Positions 17,090 through 26,776 are shown, numbered from the stretch's first letter. The stretch is DNA of 64,000 bases from Thermoanaerobaculales bacterium (GCA_035358815.1 DAOPQC010000005.1:124001-188000); one strand, 5' to 3'. A program made the numbers and translations. The notes: generated by a model not told the origin, from the sequence alone.

Positions 17090-18886
17090 GTGACCGGAAA
17101 GATCGTTTCCGTGTTCGGGAACATGGTCATCGCCGAGATCGATGGCCGGGTCGTCCAGAACTCCGTGGGCTACTGCTGCCGCAGCGACGGCGCTCGGCTG
17201 CTGAGCGAGGTGATCCGGGTGCGGGGTCGGATGGCCGACCTCCAGGTGTTCGAGGAGACGCGCGGCCTGCGGGTGGGCGATCTGGTCGAGATCGAGGACG
17301 CGATGCTGTCGGTCACCCTCGGGCCGGGCCTCCTGGGCGAGGTCTACGACGGCCTCCAGAACCCCCTCTGGGAGCTGGCCAGCGAGGCCGGGTTCTTCCT
17401 GAGGCCGGGCACCTACATCAGGGCGTTGTCGACACAGCGGCAGTGGGACTTCACCCCGACGGTTGCGCCGGGCGCGGTGGTGGAGGCGGGGTCCGAGCTG
17501 GGCTGGGTGCCCGAGGGCATCTTCAGGCACCTGATCATGGTCCCCTTCAGCTGGCAGGGCCGGTTCACGGTCGACAGCATCGCCCCGGCCGGCGCCTATC
17601 CCATCGACCGCGAGATCGCGGTCCTGACGGGTGACGACGGCCGGGCCCACTCGGTGACCATGACGCAGTCATGGCCGGTGAAGGTGCCGCTGAACGTGTC
17701 GCGGCGGCGGTTGATGCCGACCGAGCCGCTGGTGACCCGCGTCCGCATCATCGACTCGATGTTCCCGATCGTGCGCGGCGGCACCTACTGCATCCCCGGG
17801 CCGTTCGGCGCCGGCAAAACGGTGCTCCAGCAGATCACCTCGCGCCACGCCGAGATCGACATCGTGATCGTGGCCGCCTGCGGCGAGCGCGCCGGCGAGG
17901 TCGTCGAGACCCTGCGCGAGTTTCCGGAGCTGACCGACCCGCGGACCGGCAAGTCCCTCATGGAGCGGACGATCATCATCTGCAACACCTCGGCCATGCC
18001 GGTGGCGGCGCGCGAGGCCTCGGTCTACACCGCGGCGACGCTCGCCGAGTACTACCGCCAGATGGGGCTCAACGTGCTGCTGCTCGCCGACTCGACGTCG
18101 CGCTGGGCGCAGGCGATGCGCGAGGTCTCGGGACGGCTGGAGGAGATCCCCGGCGAGGAGGCCTTCCCGGCCTACCTGGAGAGCCGCATCGCCAGCTTCT
18201 ACGAGCGGGCTGGGGCGATCGAGCTGAAGGACGGGCGGATCGCGTCGTTGACCATCGGCGGCACGGTCAGCCCGGCGGGCGGCAACTTCGAGGAGCCTGT
18301 CACCCAGGGCACGCTCAAGGTGGTGGGGGCGTTCCACGGCCTGTCGCGGGCGCGCAGCGACGCCCGCCGCTACCCGTCGATCGATCCGCTCGACTCCTGG
18401 AGCAAGTACACCGGCATCATCGCTCCGGGCAAGGTGGCCAAGGTCCGCAACGTGCTGCGCCGCGGCGCCGAGGTGCGGCAGATGATGGCCGTCGTCGGCG
18501 AGGAGGGCACCAGCATCAAGGACTTCGTGATCGCGCTGAAGGCCGACTTCTTCGACAACTGCTACCTGCAGCAGAACGCCTTCGACGAGGTCGACGCCGC
18601 GACCCCGGCCGATCGCCAGCGCTTCGTGTTCGACAAGATCCTCGCGGTGCTCGAGCTGGAGGTCGACTTCGCGACCAAGGACGACGCCCGCAGGAGCATG
18701 GTCACGGTCACCGACCTGTTCCGCAACTGGAACTACGCGGCAACCGACGGCGACGAGTACCGGAGGATCCTCGGCAACATCGATGCCTTCATCGCCTCCT
18801 CCGGCCGCGGCGCCGCCGACGGGCCGCACGGACAGCCGGTGGTCGGGACGGTCGCGGTGGGTCCGCTGGAAGGGTCAGACGAATGA
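17090..18886 (+). CDS. atpA: V-type ATPase catalytic subunit A
   Basis: 598-residue catalytic subunit of the V1/A1 head. The Walker A motif GPFGAGKTVLQQ is followed by the conserved CGERAGEVVETL and by ADSTSRWAQAMREVSGRLEEIPGEEAFPAYL, diagnostic for subunit A. The N-terminal beta barrel (GKIVSVFGNMVIAEIDGRV) and the non-homologous bulge region (TPTVAPGAVVEAGSELGWV) are present. GTG start with a GGAAAGCGAGGA site; the stop overlaps atpB as ATGA. Confidence 0.95.
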   Translation: MTGKIVSVFGNMVIAEIDGRVVQNSVGYCCRSDGARLLSEVIRVRGRMADLQVFEETRGLRVGDLVEIEDAMLSVTLGPGLLGEVYDGLQNPLWELASEAGFFLRPGTYIRALSTQRQWDFTPTVAPGAVVEAGSELGWVPEGIFRHLIMVPFSWQGRFTVDSIAPAGAYPIDREIAVLTGDDGRAHSVTMTQSWPVKVPLNVSRRRLMPTEPLVTRVRIIDSMFPIVRGGTYCIPGPFGAGKTVLQQITSRHAEIDIVIVAACGERAGEVVETLREFPELTDPRTGKSLMERTIIICNTSAMPVAAREASVYTAATLAEYYRQMGLNVLLLADSTSRWAQAMREVSGRLEEIPGEEAFPAYLESRIASFYERAGAIELKDGRIASLTIGGTVSPAGGNFEEPVTQGTLKVVGAFHGLSRARSDARRYPSIDPLDSWSKYTGIIAPGKVAKVRNVLRRGAEVRQMMAVVGEEGTSIKDFVIALKADFFDNCYLQQNAFDEVDAATPADRQRFVFDKILAVLELEVDFATKDDARRSMVTVTDLFRNWNYAATDGDEYRRILGNIDAFIASSGRGAADGPHGQPVVGTVAVGPLEGSDE

Positions 18887-20181
18887 GGAAGTACTTCGAC
18901 GAGATCACGCGTATCGCGGGCAACGTCGTCACCGTGACCGCCACCGGCGTCGGCTACGACGAGCTGGCCACCATCACCGGCGCTCACCGGTCGTCGCTGG
19001 CCCAGGTGATCCGGCTCGAGGGCGACCAGGTCAGCCTGCAGGTGTTCGCCGGGACCCAGGGCGTGTCGACCGAGGACCGGGTGCGCTTCCACGGCCGTCC
19101 GATGCAGGTGCCGTTCTCCGACGACCTGTTCGGTCGGGTGTTCGACGGCTCGGGACGGCCGCGCGACGGCCGGCCGGAGGTCCAGGCAGAGGCCGTGGAC
19201 ATCGGCTCGCCCCCGGTCAACCCGGTGAAACGCCTCCTGCCGAGCAAGATGGTGAGGACCGGAGTCCCGATGATCGACGTCTTCAACTCGCTGGTCGAGT
19301 CGCAGAAGCTGCCGATCTTCTCGGTCGCGGGAGAGCCGTACAACGACCTGCTGGCGAGGGTCGGGCTGCAGGCCGACGCCGACGTCATCATCCTCGGCGG
19401 CATGGGCCTGCGGCACGACGACTACCTGCGGTTCCGCTCGACGTTCGAGCAGGGCGGGGTGCTCGGGCGCTCGATCATGTTCATTCACACTGCGGCCGAC
19501 CCGGTCGTGGAGTGCCTGCTGGTGCCTGACCTGTGCCTGGCGGTCGGTGAGCAGTTCGCCCTGCAGGGGAAGCGGGTGCTGGTGCTGCTGACCGACATGA
19601 CCGCCTTCTCGGACGCCCTGAAAGAGATCGCGATCATCATGGAGCAGATCCCGTCGAACCGCGGCTACCCGGGCGACCTGTACACCCAGCTCGCCCGGCG
19701 CTACGAGAAGGCGGTGGACTTCGACGGGGCGGGCTCGATGACGGTGCTGGCGTGCGTGGTGATGCCCGGCGACGACGTGACGCACCCGGTCCCCGACAAC
19801 ACCGGCTACATCACCGAGGGCCAGTTCTACCTGCGCGGCGGTTGGATCGAGCCGTTCGGCTCGCTGAGCCGGCTCAAGCAGCAGGTCAACGGCAAGACCC
19901 GCGACGACCACCGCTCGATCATGGACGCCTGCATCCAGCTCTACGCGCTGTGCCGGGAGGCCCGCGAGAAGCGGGACATGGGCTTCGAGATGTCGGAGTG
20001 GGACAGCCGGCTGCTCAGGTATGGCGGCCTCTTTGAAGAGAGAATCATGAACCTGGCGGTGAACATCCCCCTCGAGGAGGCGCTGGACCGCTGCTGGGGG
20101 ATCCTGGCCGAGTGCTTCGAGGCTGCAGAGACCGGCATCCGCCGCGCCATCATCGAGAAGCACTGGCCCAAGGCGATGTAG
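18883..20181 (+). CDS. atpB: V-type ATPase regulatory subunit B
   Basis: 432-residue non-catalytic head subunit. It has the beta-barrel start (RIAGNVVTVTATGVGYDELATI), GVPMIDVFNSLVESQKLPIFSVAG (a degenerate P-loop region lacking GKT), and VLVLLTDMTAFSDALKEI followed by EQIPSNRGYPGDLYTQLARRYEKAV, all standard for subunit B. The A/B overlap (ATGA) suggests translational coupling for 1:1 assembly. Confidence 0.95.
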   Translation: MRKYFDEITRIAGNVVTVTATGVGYDELATITGAHRSSLAQVIRLEGDQVSLQVFAGTQGVSTEDRVRFHGRPMQVPFSDDLFGRVFDGSGRPRDGRPEVQAEAVDIGSPPVNPVKRLLPSKMVRTGVPMIDVFNSLVESQKLPIFSVAGEPYNDLLARVGLQADADVIILGGMGLRHDDYLRFRSTFEQGGVLGRSIMFIHTAADPVVECLLVPDLCLAVGEQFALQGKRVLVLLTDMTAFSDALKEIAIIMEQIPSNRGYPGDLYTQLARRYEKAVDFDGAGSMTVLACVVMPGDDVTHPVPDNTGYITEGQFYLRGGWIEPFGSLSRLKQQVNGKTRDDHRSIMDACIQLYALCREAREKRDMGFEMSEWDSRLLRYGGLFEERIMNLAVNIPLEEALDRCWGILAECFEAAETGIRRAIIEKHWPKAM

Positions 20182-20198
20182 CGAGGCACGATCGGACG

Positions 20199-20858
20199 AT
20201 GGCCAAGAAGATCCGGCTGACCCGCCCCGAGCTCAAGCGCCAGCGCGACATGCTGACGCGATACGAGCGCTACCTGCCGATGCTGAAGCTCAAGCAGCAG
20301 CAGCTCCAGATCACGGTCCGCGAGGCCGCGCACCGGATCCGCGTCGCCGAGCAGACCCTGGCGGATGCCCGCACGCGCTTCGCGAGGTACGAGGCCGTGC
20401 TCGCCTACCGGGCCGGTCTCGACGTGCGTCGCCTGGCAGCGCCCGAGAGCGTGGCGACCGAGACCCAGAACGTCGCCGGGATCAACGTCCCGGTCTTCAA
20501 GTCGGTCGCCTTCCCGGCCGTCGACTACAGCCTGTTCTCGACGCCGGCGTGGGTCGACCGGGCGCTGGCGGACCTCCGCGCCCTCAACCGAGCCCAGGCC
20601 GAGGTCGACGTCCTGCGGCAGCAGCACGAGGTGCTGCACCGCGAGCTGACCAAGATCATCCAGCGGGTCAACCTATTCGAGAAGATCAAGATCCCGGAGG
20701 CGGTCGAGGCGATCCGGGTGATCCGGATCCACCTCGGTGACGAGATGACGGCGGCGGTCGGGCGGGCGAAGATCGCCAAGGCAAAGCTCTCGTCGTCGTC
20801 CGGGAGAACGGGAGCGCCGGCGCAGGGCGCGGCAGGCGACGAGGCGGGGCCCGCATGA
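20199..20858 (+). CDS. atpD: V-type ATPase subunit D (central rotor shaft)
   Basis: 219 residues, with long N- and C-terminal helices that would form the antiparallel coiled-coil shaft inside the head: KIRLTRPELKRQRDMLTRYERYLPMLKLKQQQLQ at the start and AEVDVLRQQHEVLHRELTKIIQRVNLFEKIKIPE near the end. The latter segment is the best D-subunit signature. The C-terminal about 25 residues are low-complexity Ala/Gly/Ser. The stop overlaps the next gene. Confidence 0.92.
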   Translation: MAKKIRLTRPELKRQRDMLTRYERYLPMLKLKQQQLQITVREAAHRIRVAEQTLADARTRFARYEAVLAYRAGLDVRRLAAPESVATETQNVAGINVPVFKSVAFPAVDYSLFSTPAWVDRALADLRALNRAQAEVDVLRQQHEVLHRELTKIIQRVNLFEKIKIPEAVEAIRVIRIHLGDEMTAAVGRAKIAKAKLSSSSGRTGAPAQGAAGDEAGPA

Positions 20859-22666
20859 TCGCTGCCATGACCAAGGTCCATGCCGCGTGCCGCCGGTCCG
20901 ACGCCGACCGCCTGCTGTCGGCCCTGCGTGACCTCGGCGTCGTGCATCTCGCGCCGGTCGAGCGGGCGAAGGCGGTCCCGGAGGAGGAGACCGCGGCGTC
21001 GATCGAGCAGCTCGGCCGCGCGCTGCAGGCGCTGCGGGCCGTCGAGCCGTCGGGCGACCCGCTCCAGGTGGCGCCGCTGGCGGCGGCGGGCGAGGTGCTC
21101 CGCGTGCAGCGCGAGTCGGCCGAGCGGAACAGCCGGCTGAACTCGCTCCACCGCCAGGCCGAGCAGTCGGCGCTGTGGGGCGACGTGCGGCTCGAGCAGC
21201 TGGAGGGGCTGCGCCAGGCCGGGCTCGAGCCGCGGTTCTTCGCGGTGCCGAGCAAGCGCCTCGGCGAGATCGCCGCGGAACTGGTCCACGTGATCTCGCC
21301 GCTGACGCAGGGCCGGTCGCTGGTGGCGGTCGTCGATCGGTCCGGGGAGGCGACCCTCCCGGCGGAGGCGGAGCCGCTGCCCTGGCCGACGCGCGACCGG
21401 CCGTCCATCCTGGCGGAGGCGGCCGCGATCGACGCCAGCCTGCGGGAGGACACTGCGCTGCTCGGGCGGCTGGCGCATCTCGTGCCCGCGCTGGAGACCG
21501 AGCTCGCCGAGCGGCGGCGCGAGGCGGCGTACACGGTGGCGATGCGGGGAGGCCTGGCCGGGGACGACCTGTTCGCCGTGCAGGGATGGGTGCCAACGGA
21601 CCGGGTGGACGAGCTGACGCGGGGGCTGGCGAAGGCCGGCGTCGAGGCCGCGGTTCAGGCCCAGGAGCCGGCGCCGGAGGACGAGCCGCCGACGATGTTC
21701 CGGCCGGTGAGGTGGGCGCGGCCGATCGAGGCCCTGTTCGAGATCCTCGGCACCGTCCCCGGCTACCGGGAGTTCGACGTCTCGGCGGCGTTCATGATCG
21801 CCCTGCCGATCTTCTCGGCGATGCTGATCTCGGACGCCGGCTACGGGCTGCTCTACCTGCTGCTGCCGATGATCTTCTACCGCAAGATGTCGCCCCAGCT
21901 CGCCCAGCTGATCATGGCGATCGGGGCCATGGCCCTGGTCTGGGGGCTGATCACCTGCAGCTTCTTCGGCTTCGACATCCACCGGGTGCTGGCGGCGATT
22001 CCGGTCGTGGGGGCGCTGTTTGCCAAGGGCCCCCTGATCGTGGTCAGCATGGAGAAGCCGTACCCCGAGGCCGTGGACCCGATGAGCCTGCTGATGCGGA
22101 TCAGCTTCACCCTCGGGGCGATCCACCTCAGCGCGGCCCACCTGTGGCGGGCCAAGACGAACTTCCCCAAGCTGTGCTTCCTGAGCAACCTCGGCTGGGC
22201 GATCTGGCTGTGGGGGATGTACGGCGTGGTCAACATGTTCGTGCTCGGGTCGCCCTTCAAGGGCACCCCCTATCCGTACCTCCTGGCTGTCGGCGGCGCT
22301 CTGGCGATCCTGTTCGCGGCGCCCGACCGCAACCCGCTCAAGATGCTCGGCCTGGGCATCGCCAGCTTCCCGCTGTCCGCGATCTCGACCTTCGGCGACA
22401 CCGTGAGCTACGTCCGCCTGATGGCGATCGGCCTGGCGGGCGCCGCCCTGGCGGTGGCGTTCAACGAGATGAGCGCGCCGCTGCCGCTGCCGGTGACGAT
22501 CCCCGTTCTGGTGATCGCGCACGCCCTCAACATCGCGCTGACGATCGTGGCGTTGTTCGCCCATGGGGTCCGCCTCAACATGCTGGAGTTCTCGAACAAC
22601 CTCGGCATGCAGTGGAGCGGCTATTCTTACGAACCGTTTTCCAACCGACGCGATCAGGAGAGTTGA
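20855..22666 (+). CDS. atpI: V-type ATPase membrane subunit I (a-subunit)
   Basis: 603 residues: an N-terminal cytoplasmic half (about 1-310) that connects to the peripheral stalk, then a membrane half with about seven hydrophobic helices. The ion-path arginine is R521 in the conserved SYVRLMAIGLAG. ATG at 20855 overlaps atpD as ATGA. This is the half-channel subunit working against the K ring. Confidence 0.93.
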   Translation: MIAAMTKVHAACRRSDADRLLSALRDLGVVHLAPVERAKAVPEEETAASIEQLGRALQALRAVEPSGDPLQVAPLAAAGEVLRVQRESAERNSRLNSLHRQAEQSALWGDVRLEQLEGLRQAGLEPRFFAVPSKRLGEIAAELVHVISPLTQGRSLVAVVDRSGEATLPAEAEPLPWPTRDRPSILAEAAAIDASLREDTALLGRLAHLVPALETELAERRREAAYTVAMRGGLAGDDLFAVQGWVPTDRVDELTRGLAKAGVEAAVQAQEPAPEDEPPTMFRPVRWARPIEALFEILGTVPGYREFDVSAAFMIALPIFSAMLISDAGYGLLYLLLPMIFYRKMSPQLAQLIMAIGAMALVWGLITCSFFGFDIHRVLAAIPVVGALFAKGPLIVVSMEKPYPEAVDPMSLLMRISFTLGAIHLSAAHLWRAKTNFPKLCFLSNLGWAIWLWGMYGVVNMFVLGSPFKGTPYPYLLAVGGALAILFAAPDRNPLKMLGLGIASFPLSAISTFGDTVSYVRLMAIGLAGAALAVAFNEMSAPLPLPVTIPVLVIAHALNIALTIVALFAHGVRLNMLEFSNNLGMQWSGYSYEPFSNRRDQES

Positions 22667-22668
22667 CA

Positions 22669-23130
22669 ATGGACATGAACGTGGTCCTCGGGCAGTTGGG
22701 CGCAGTGCTGGCGCTGTTCGTCGCCGCGGTGGGCAGCTGCCTCGGGGTCGGGGCCGCCGGCATGTCGGCCGCCGGCGCCTGGGCGAAGGATGCCCGTGCC
22801 GGCAAGCCGCTGCGGTTCATCTACGTCGTCTTGATCAGCGCGCCGATCACCCAGACGGTGTACGGGTTCCTGATCATGCTGCAGATCCTCGGCAAGCTCG
22901 GGGGCGACACGGTGCGCGGGGGCACGCTGCTCGGCATCGGCCTGGCGACCGGGTTGGGCGAGATGCTGTCATCGTGGATCCAGGGCAGGATCGGGGCCGG
23001 CGGCTGCCGGATGCTCAGCGAGGCCGACGGCAAGGGCTTCGCCCTGGTCGTGATCGCGATCGGCATCGCCGAGACGGTCGGGATCTTCGTCCTGATCTTC
23101 ATGTCGATCATGCTCGGACAGATCGCGTGA
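22669..23130 (+). CDS. atpK: V-type ATPase rotor ring subunit K
   Basis: 153 residues forming two helical hairpins (four membrane helices), the duplicated proteolipid of V-type enzymes. The only ring carboxylate is E135 in the fourth helix (AIGIAETVGIF); the second helix has Q62 in the equivalent place. The sodium ligands known from Enterococcus hirae NtpK (T64, Q65, Y68, Q110, E139) are matched here by T61, Q62, Y65, Q105 and E135 (PITQTVYGF; WIQGRIGAGG). One carboxylate per four helices and this ligand set suggest a Na+-coupled enzyme. Start ATG follows AGGAGAG. Confidence 0.93.
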   Translation: MDMNVVLGQLGAVLALFVAAVGSCLGVGAAGMSAAGAWAKDARAGKPLRFIYVVLISAPITQTVYGFLIMLQILGKLGGDTVRGGTLLGIGLATGLGEMLSSWIQGRIGAGGCRMLSEADGKGFALVVIAIGIAETVGIFVLIFMSIMLGQIA

Positions 23131-23144
23131 CGGCCCGAGCCGCG

Positions 23145-23167
23145 GGCCGGCGCGACGGGCGCCGGCC
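23145..23167 (+). terminator. GC stem-loop after the V-ATPase operon
   Basis: GGCCGGCGC (23145-23153) pairs with GCGCCGGCC (23159-23167) about 15 nt after the atpK stop. No T run follows, so it may only slow polymerase or protect the 3' end. Confidence 0.35.
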
Positions 23168-23250
23168 GCTGCGGCCAGGGTGGGATCGGCGAGGCCACGG
23201 GTGAGGGTTGGGCGGGCTGCGTGTCCGGAAGTGGCACCCACGCCGTTCAC

Positions 23251-24066
23251 ATGAGCCACCCGAGCCCAGGCGCGCGGGCTCGCGAGCAGCGCCGGCAGGT
23301 GCTGTACCTGGTGCTGGCCGGCTTCTTCCTGGGCAACGCCCTGCTCGCCGAGATGATCGGCGGCAAGCTGTTCCAGGTGGCGGCCCCGTGGGGCGCGCTG
23401 GTCGAGCCCTCCTCGGTCTGGCACAGCTTCACGCTGTCGTGCGGTGTGATCCTCTGGCCGCTCGTCTTCATCTCGACCGACATCATCAACGAGTACTTCG
23501 GCCGGGCGGGCGTGCGCCGGCTGAGCTTGCTCGGGGCCGGGATCATCGCCTACGCCTTTGTCGCGCTGTGGGTCTGCGACCTGGTGCGGGCGGTCGGGTT
23601 CTCTCCTGTGGACGATGTCTCGTTCCGCCGGGTCTTCCTCCAGTCGCGCTGGATCATCGTCGGCTCGATCACCGCCTTCCTCGCCGCCCAGCTCATCGAC
23701 GTCACCGTGTTCTGGATCATCCGGCGCCAGACCGGGCACCGGAAGCTGTGGCTGCGCGCCACCGGATCGACCCTGGTCAGCCAGCTCATCGACACCTTCG
23801 TGGTGGCGTTCATCGGGCTCTACCTGCCATGGCGTCTCGGCTCCAGCCAGGCCGCGGAGCCCTTCACCTTCGCCCGCTTCCTGAATACCTCGTCGAGCGG
23901 CTACCTGTTCAAGCTCGCCGTGGCGATCGGCGTGACGCCGCTGCTCTACCTGATCCACGCTGCGATCGACCGCTACCTCGGCCCCGAGGAGGCCGGGCTG
24001 CTGATCGAGGACGCGGCCCGCGAGGAGGGCGCCGACGACGCGACGGTACAATCACAGGGTGGGTGA
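23251..24066 (+). CDS. Queuosine precursor transporter (YhhQ/VUT family)
   Basis: 271-residue integral membrane protein of the VUT_1/YhhQ family, which imports 7-cyano-7-deazaguanine for queuosine tRNA modification. About six hydrophobic helices, with family signatures FFLGNALLAEMIGGKLF, ISTDIINEYFGR, and GSTLVSQLIDTFVVAFIGLY. No queuosine synthesis genes are in the window. The frame opens at a GTG at 23221; I prefer the ATG at 23251, but neither has a clear ribosome site. Confidence 0.85.
   Translation: MSHPSPGARAREQRRQVLYLVLAGFFLGNALLAEMIGGKLFQVAAPWGALVEPSSVWHSFTLSCGVILWPLVFISTDIINEYFGRAGVRRLSLLGAGIIAYAFVALWVCDLVRAVGFSPVDDVSFRRVFLQSRWIIVGSITAFLAAQLIDVTVFWIIRRQTGHRKLWLRATGSTLVSQLIDTFVVAFIGLYLPWRLGSSQAAEPFTFARFLNTSSSGYLFKLAVAIGVTPLLYLIHAAIDRYLGPEEAGLLIEDAAREEGADDATVQSQGG
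24047..24052 (+). promoter_or_regulatory. -10-like box TACAAT upstream of the DedA gene
   Basis: TACAAT overlaps the end of the preceding transporter gene and would give a leader of about 75 nt for the gene at 24133. No -35 is apparent. Confidence 0.3.
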
Positions 24067-24132
24067 GCTCCGGCATCGACCCGGCTCGCGCGCCTCGGGG
24101 CCCGACGGGCCGGGGCCGCCGCTCGCGTCATC

Positions 24133-24819
24133 ATGGACCTGATCAAGCTCGTCTTCGACCTGGCGCTGAACGTGGACCAGTACCTGGCCCAGGTGATCAA
24201 GCACTACGGCGAGCTGACCTACGTCATCCTGTTCGTGGTCATCTTCATCGAGACCGGCCTGGTCGTCGTTCCCTTCCTGCCCGGTGACTCGCTGCTGTTC
24301 GCCGCCGGAGCGTTCGCCGCCCTGGGCCACTTCAACCCCTTCCTGCTGTTCGCCGTTCTGGTGGCGGCGACCGTGCTCGGCGACACCGTCAACTTCTCGA
24401 TCGGACGGCGGGTCGGCAGGCGCGCCGCGAGGTCGCGGTGGATCAAGCCGGAGCACCTCGAGAGGACGCACGCCTTCTTCGAGAGGCACGGCCGCAAGAC
24501 CATCTTCCTCGCCCGCTTCGTGCCCATCGTGCGAACGGGGGCGCCGTTCGTGGCCGGGCTGAGCGAGACCCCGTACCGGTTCTTCCTGCTCTACAACGTG
24601 CTTGGCGCCGTTGCCTGGGTGGCGATCTTCGTCTCGCTGGGCTACTTCTTCGGGAGCCTGCCGGTGGTGCACGACCACTTCGCGCTGGCGATCGGCGCCG
24701 TGCTGGTCGCCTCGGGGGTGCCCGGCGTGTACGAGTGGTGGAAGGGGAGGCGGGCGAAGCGAAAGGCGGCAGCGACGAACCCCTCCGCCCACCCGCCCGA
24801 CCGCGGCGGCGACGGCTGA
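24133..24819 (+). CDS. DedA-family membrane protein
   Basis: 228 residues. Contains FIETGLVVVPFLPGDSLLFAAGAFAALG, GDTVNFSIGRRVG, FFERHGRKTIFLARFVPIVRTGAPFVAG and YNVLGAVAWV, the standard DedA/SNARE-associated segments, with a re-entrant helix and about four transmembrane helices. The RFVPIVRTGAPFVAG arginines and proline are the conserved functional core. DedA proteins flip or recycle lipid carriers such as undecaprenyl phosphate in several bacteria; a precise substrate cannot be given here. The basic tail (KGRRAKRKAAA) is cytoplasmic. Confidence 0.9.
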   Translation: MDLIKLVFDLALNVDQYLAQVIKHYGELTYVILFVVIFIETGLVVVPFLPGDSLLFAAGAFAALGHFNPFLLFAVLVAATVLGDTVNFSIGRRVGRRAARSRWIKPEHLERTHAFFERHGRKTIFLARFVPIVRTGAPFVAGLSETPYRFFLLYNVLGAVAWVAIFVSLGYFFGSLPVVHDHFALAIGAVLVASGVPGVYEWWKGRRAKRKAAATNPSAHPPDRGGDG

Positions 24820-24852
24820 GGGGGCCGTCGGCGGCGCCGGCTGACGATCGGG

Positions 24853-26697
24853 TCAGCAGCAGCGCTGCGGAACGTCGTCGCGCACCTGGACGGGGCCGAA
24901 GGCGCGGGGCGGGATCGGCTTCCCCTGCAGCGTCGCGATGCACCGGCGCCCGGCATCGATCAGGATCACGACCACCAGCACCATCATGGTGACGGTCAGC
25001 ACGCTCTGCAGGTAGCCCTGGAATGCCTGGCCGGGCTGCGCCGCCAGCGGGAGAAAGTTGTCGCGGATGTTGAGGAACCCGGCGGTGAGGGTGGTGACCG
25101 CGACGAACAGCATCGGGAGCACGGTGACGGGGGCGTAGCGGGCCCGGCCCATGTTGATCAGGAAGGTGGTCGCCACCGCGAGCGCGACCGTCGCGAGCAG
25201 CTGGTTGGCGGTGCCGAACATCGGCCAGATGGTGCGGATCGACCCGGTGTAGATGAAGTAGCCCCACGACACCACGATCAAGGTGGTGGTGAGGATGTTG
25301 CCCGGCAGCCAGGCCGAGTTGCCGAACGGCCGGTGGAAGTTGCCGAGGAACTCCTGGAGGAGGAAGCGGCCGACGCGGGTGCCGGCGTCGATCGTGGTCA
25401 GGATGAACAGCGCCTCGAACATGATCGCGAAGTGGTACCAGTAGCTCATCAGCCTCGCCATGCCCGGGATGGCGGTGAAGATCTGGGCCATGCCGACTGC
25501 GAGCGAGACCGCGCCGCCGGCCCGGCCGGTGATGTTCTCGCCGACCTCCTCGGACAGCAGGGCGAGGTTCACCGGCTCCATACCGAGGCCCGCGAACGCT
25601 TCGGGGGAGAGGTTGATCGCGTAGTAGTCGGCGGGGTGGAGGGAGCACGCCGCGATCAGGGCCACCACCCCCACCAGGCACTCCATGACCATCGCGCCGT
25701 AGCCGATGAAGCGGGCGTCGGTCTCCTTCTCCAGCATCTTGGGGGTCGTGCCGGATCCGACCAGAGCGTGGAAGCCGGAGATCGCCCCGCAGGCGATCGT
25801 GATGAACACGAACGGGAACAGCTTGCCGGGCACGATCGGCCCGCCGCCGCCGATGAACTCGGAGAAGGCGGGGAACTTGAGGTCGGGGTGCACGATCAGG
25901 ACGCCGAGGACCAGCAGCGCGATCGTCCCCAGCTTCATGTAGGACGACAGGTAGTCGCGCGGGGCGAGCAGCAGCCAGACCGGGAGCACCGATGCGGCGA
26001 AGCCGTAGAGGCACAGCAGCACCGTGAGCTGGTGGTGGTCGAACAGGAACCAGCCGCCGACCGGTGAGGCTGCGATGACGCGGCCGAAGACGACCGCGGC
26101 GATCAACGCGGCGACGCCGGCCGTGCTGGGGCCGCGGATCGAGCCTGGCCTGATCTTGAACATGTAGAGGCCCATCACGACCGCGATCGGGATCGTCATC
26201 GCGATCGTGAAGGTGCCCCACGAGCTCTCGGCCAGGGCGTTGACCACGACCAGGCCGAGCCCGGCGAGTGCGACCACGATGATGAACAGCACGGCGATCC
26301 CGGCCGTGAATCCGGCCACCGGGCCGATCTCGGTGCGGGCGATCTCGGGCAGCGAGCGCCCGTTGTGACGGGTCGAGGCGACCAGGATCATGAAGTCGTG
26401 CACGCAGCCACCGAGCACCGCGCCGGCGAGCAGCCAGAGCAGGCCGGGCGCGTAGCCGAACTGCGCCGCCAGCACCGGCCCGACCAGCGGCCCGGCGCCG
26501 GCGATCGCGGCGAAGTGGTGGCCGAACAGCACCCACTTGTTCATCGGCACGTAGTTGTGGCCGTCCTGGAACAGGCGCGACGGCATCTCGCGGCTCGCGT
26601 CGAGGGTCAACACCCTGGCCGCGATGAAGGCGCTGTAGTAGCGGTAGCCGATCGCGAGCACGCACAGCGCGCCCACCATGATCGGGAACGAGTTCAT
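24853..26697 (-). CDS. cstA: CstA-family pyruvate/peptide transporter
   Basis: 614-residue polytopic membrane protein. CstA signatures: DGHNYVPMNKWVLFGHHFAAIAGAGPLVGPVLAAQ, GAVLGGCVHDFMILVASTRHNGRSL, GFHALVGSGTTPKML, and WPMFGTANQLLA near the C-terminus. The family takes up pyruvate (BtsT/CstA) or peptides under carbon limitation. The C-terminal about 40 residues are soluble and end in QRCC. A candidate GTATCATG -10 is about 80 nt upstream. It converges with the DedA gene. Confidence 0.92.
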   Translation of the reverse strand: MNSFPIMVGALCVLAIGYRYYSAFIAARVLTLDASREMPSRLFQDGHNYVPMNKWVLFGHHFAAIAGAGPLVGPVLAAQFGYAPGLLWLLAGAVLGGCVHDFMILVASTRHNGRSLPEIARTEIGPVAGFTAGIAVLFIIVVALAGLGLVVVNALAESSWGTFTIAMTIPIAVVMGLYMFKIRPGSIRGPSTAGVAALIAAVVFGRVIAASPVGGWFLFDHHQLTVLLCLYGFAASVLPVWLLLAPRDYLSSYMKLGTIALLVLGVLIVHPDLKFPAFSEFIGGGGPIVPGKLFPFVFITIACGAISGFHALVGSGTTPKMLEKETDARFIGYGAMVMECLVGVVALIAACSLHPADYYAINLSPEAFAGLGMEPVNLALLSEEVGENITGRAGGAVSLAVGMAQIFTAIPGMARLMSYWYHFAIMFEALFILTTIDAGTRVGRFLLQEFLGNFHRPFGNSAWLPGNILTTTLIVVSWGYFIYTGSIRTIWPMFGTANQLLATVALAVATTFLINMGRARYAPVTVLPMLFVAVTTLTAGFLNIRDNFLPLAAQPGQAFQGYLQSVLTVTMMVLVVVILIDAGRRCIATLQGKPIPPRAFGPVQVRDDVPQRCC

Positions 26698-26776
26698 CGG
26701 CCCCTCCGACCTCCGGGCTCAGCCGGTGTATGGTCGCCCACCCCCAGGCAACGCCCCGGGCGATGACCGAAGTCGC

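Noticed and set aside
20525..22669. 714-codon antisense frame opposite the V-ATPase I and D genes
   Set aside because: Shadow of high-GC coding sequence; the plus-strand products are unmistakable V-ATPase subunits.
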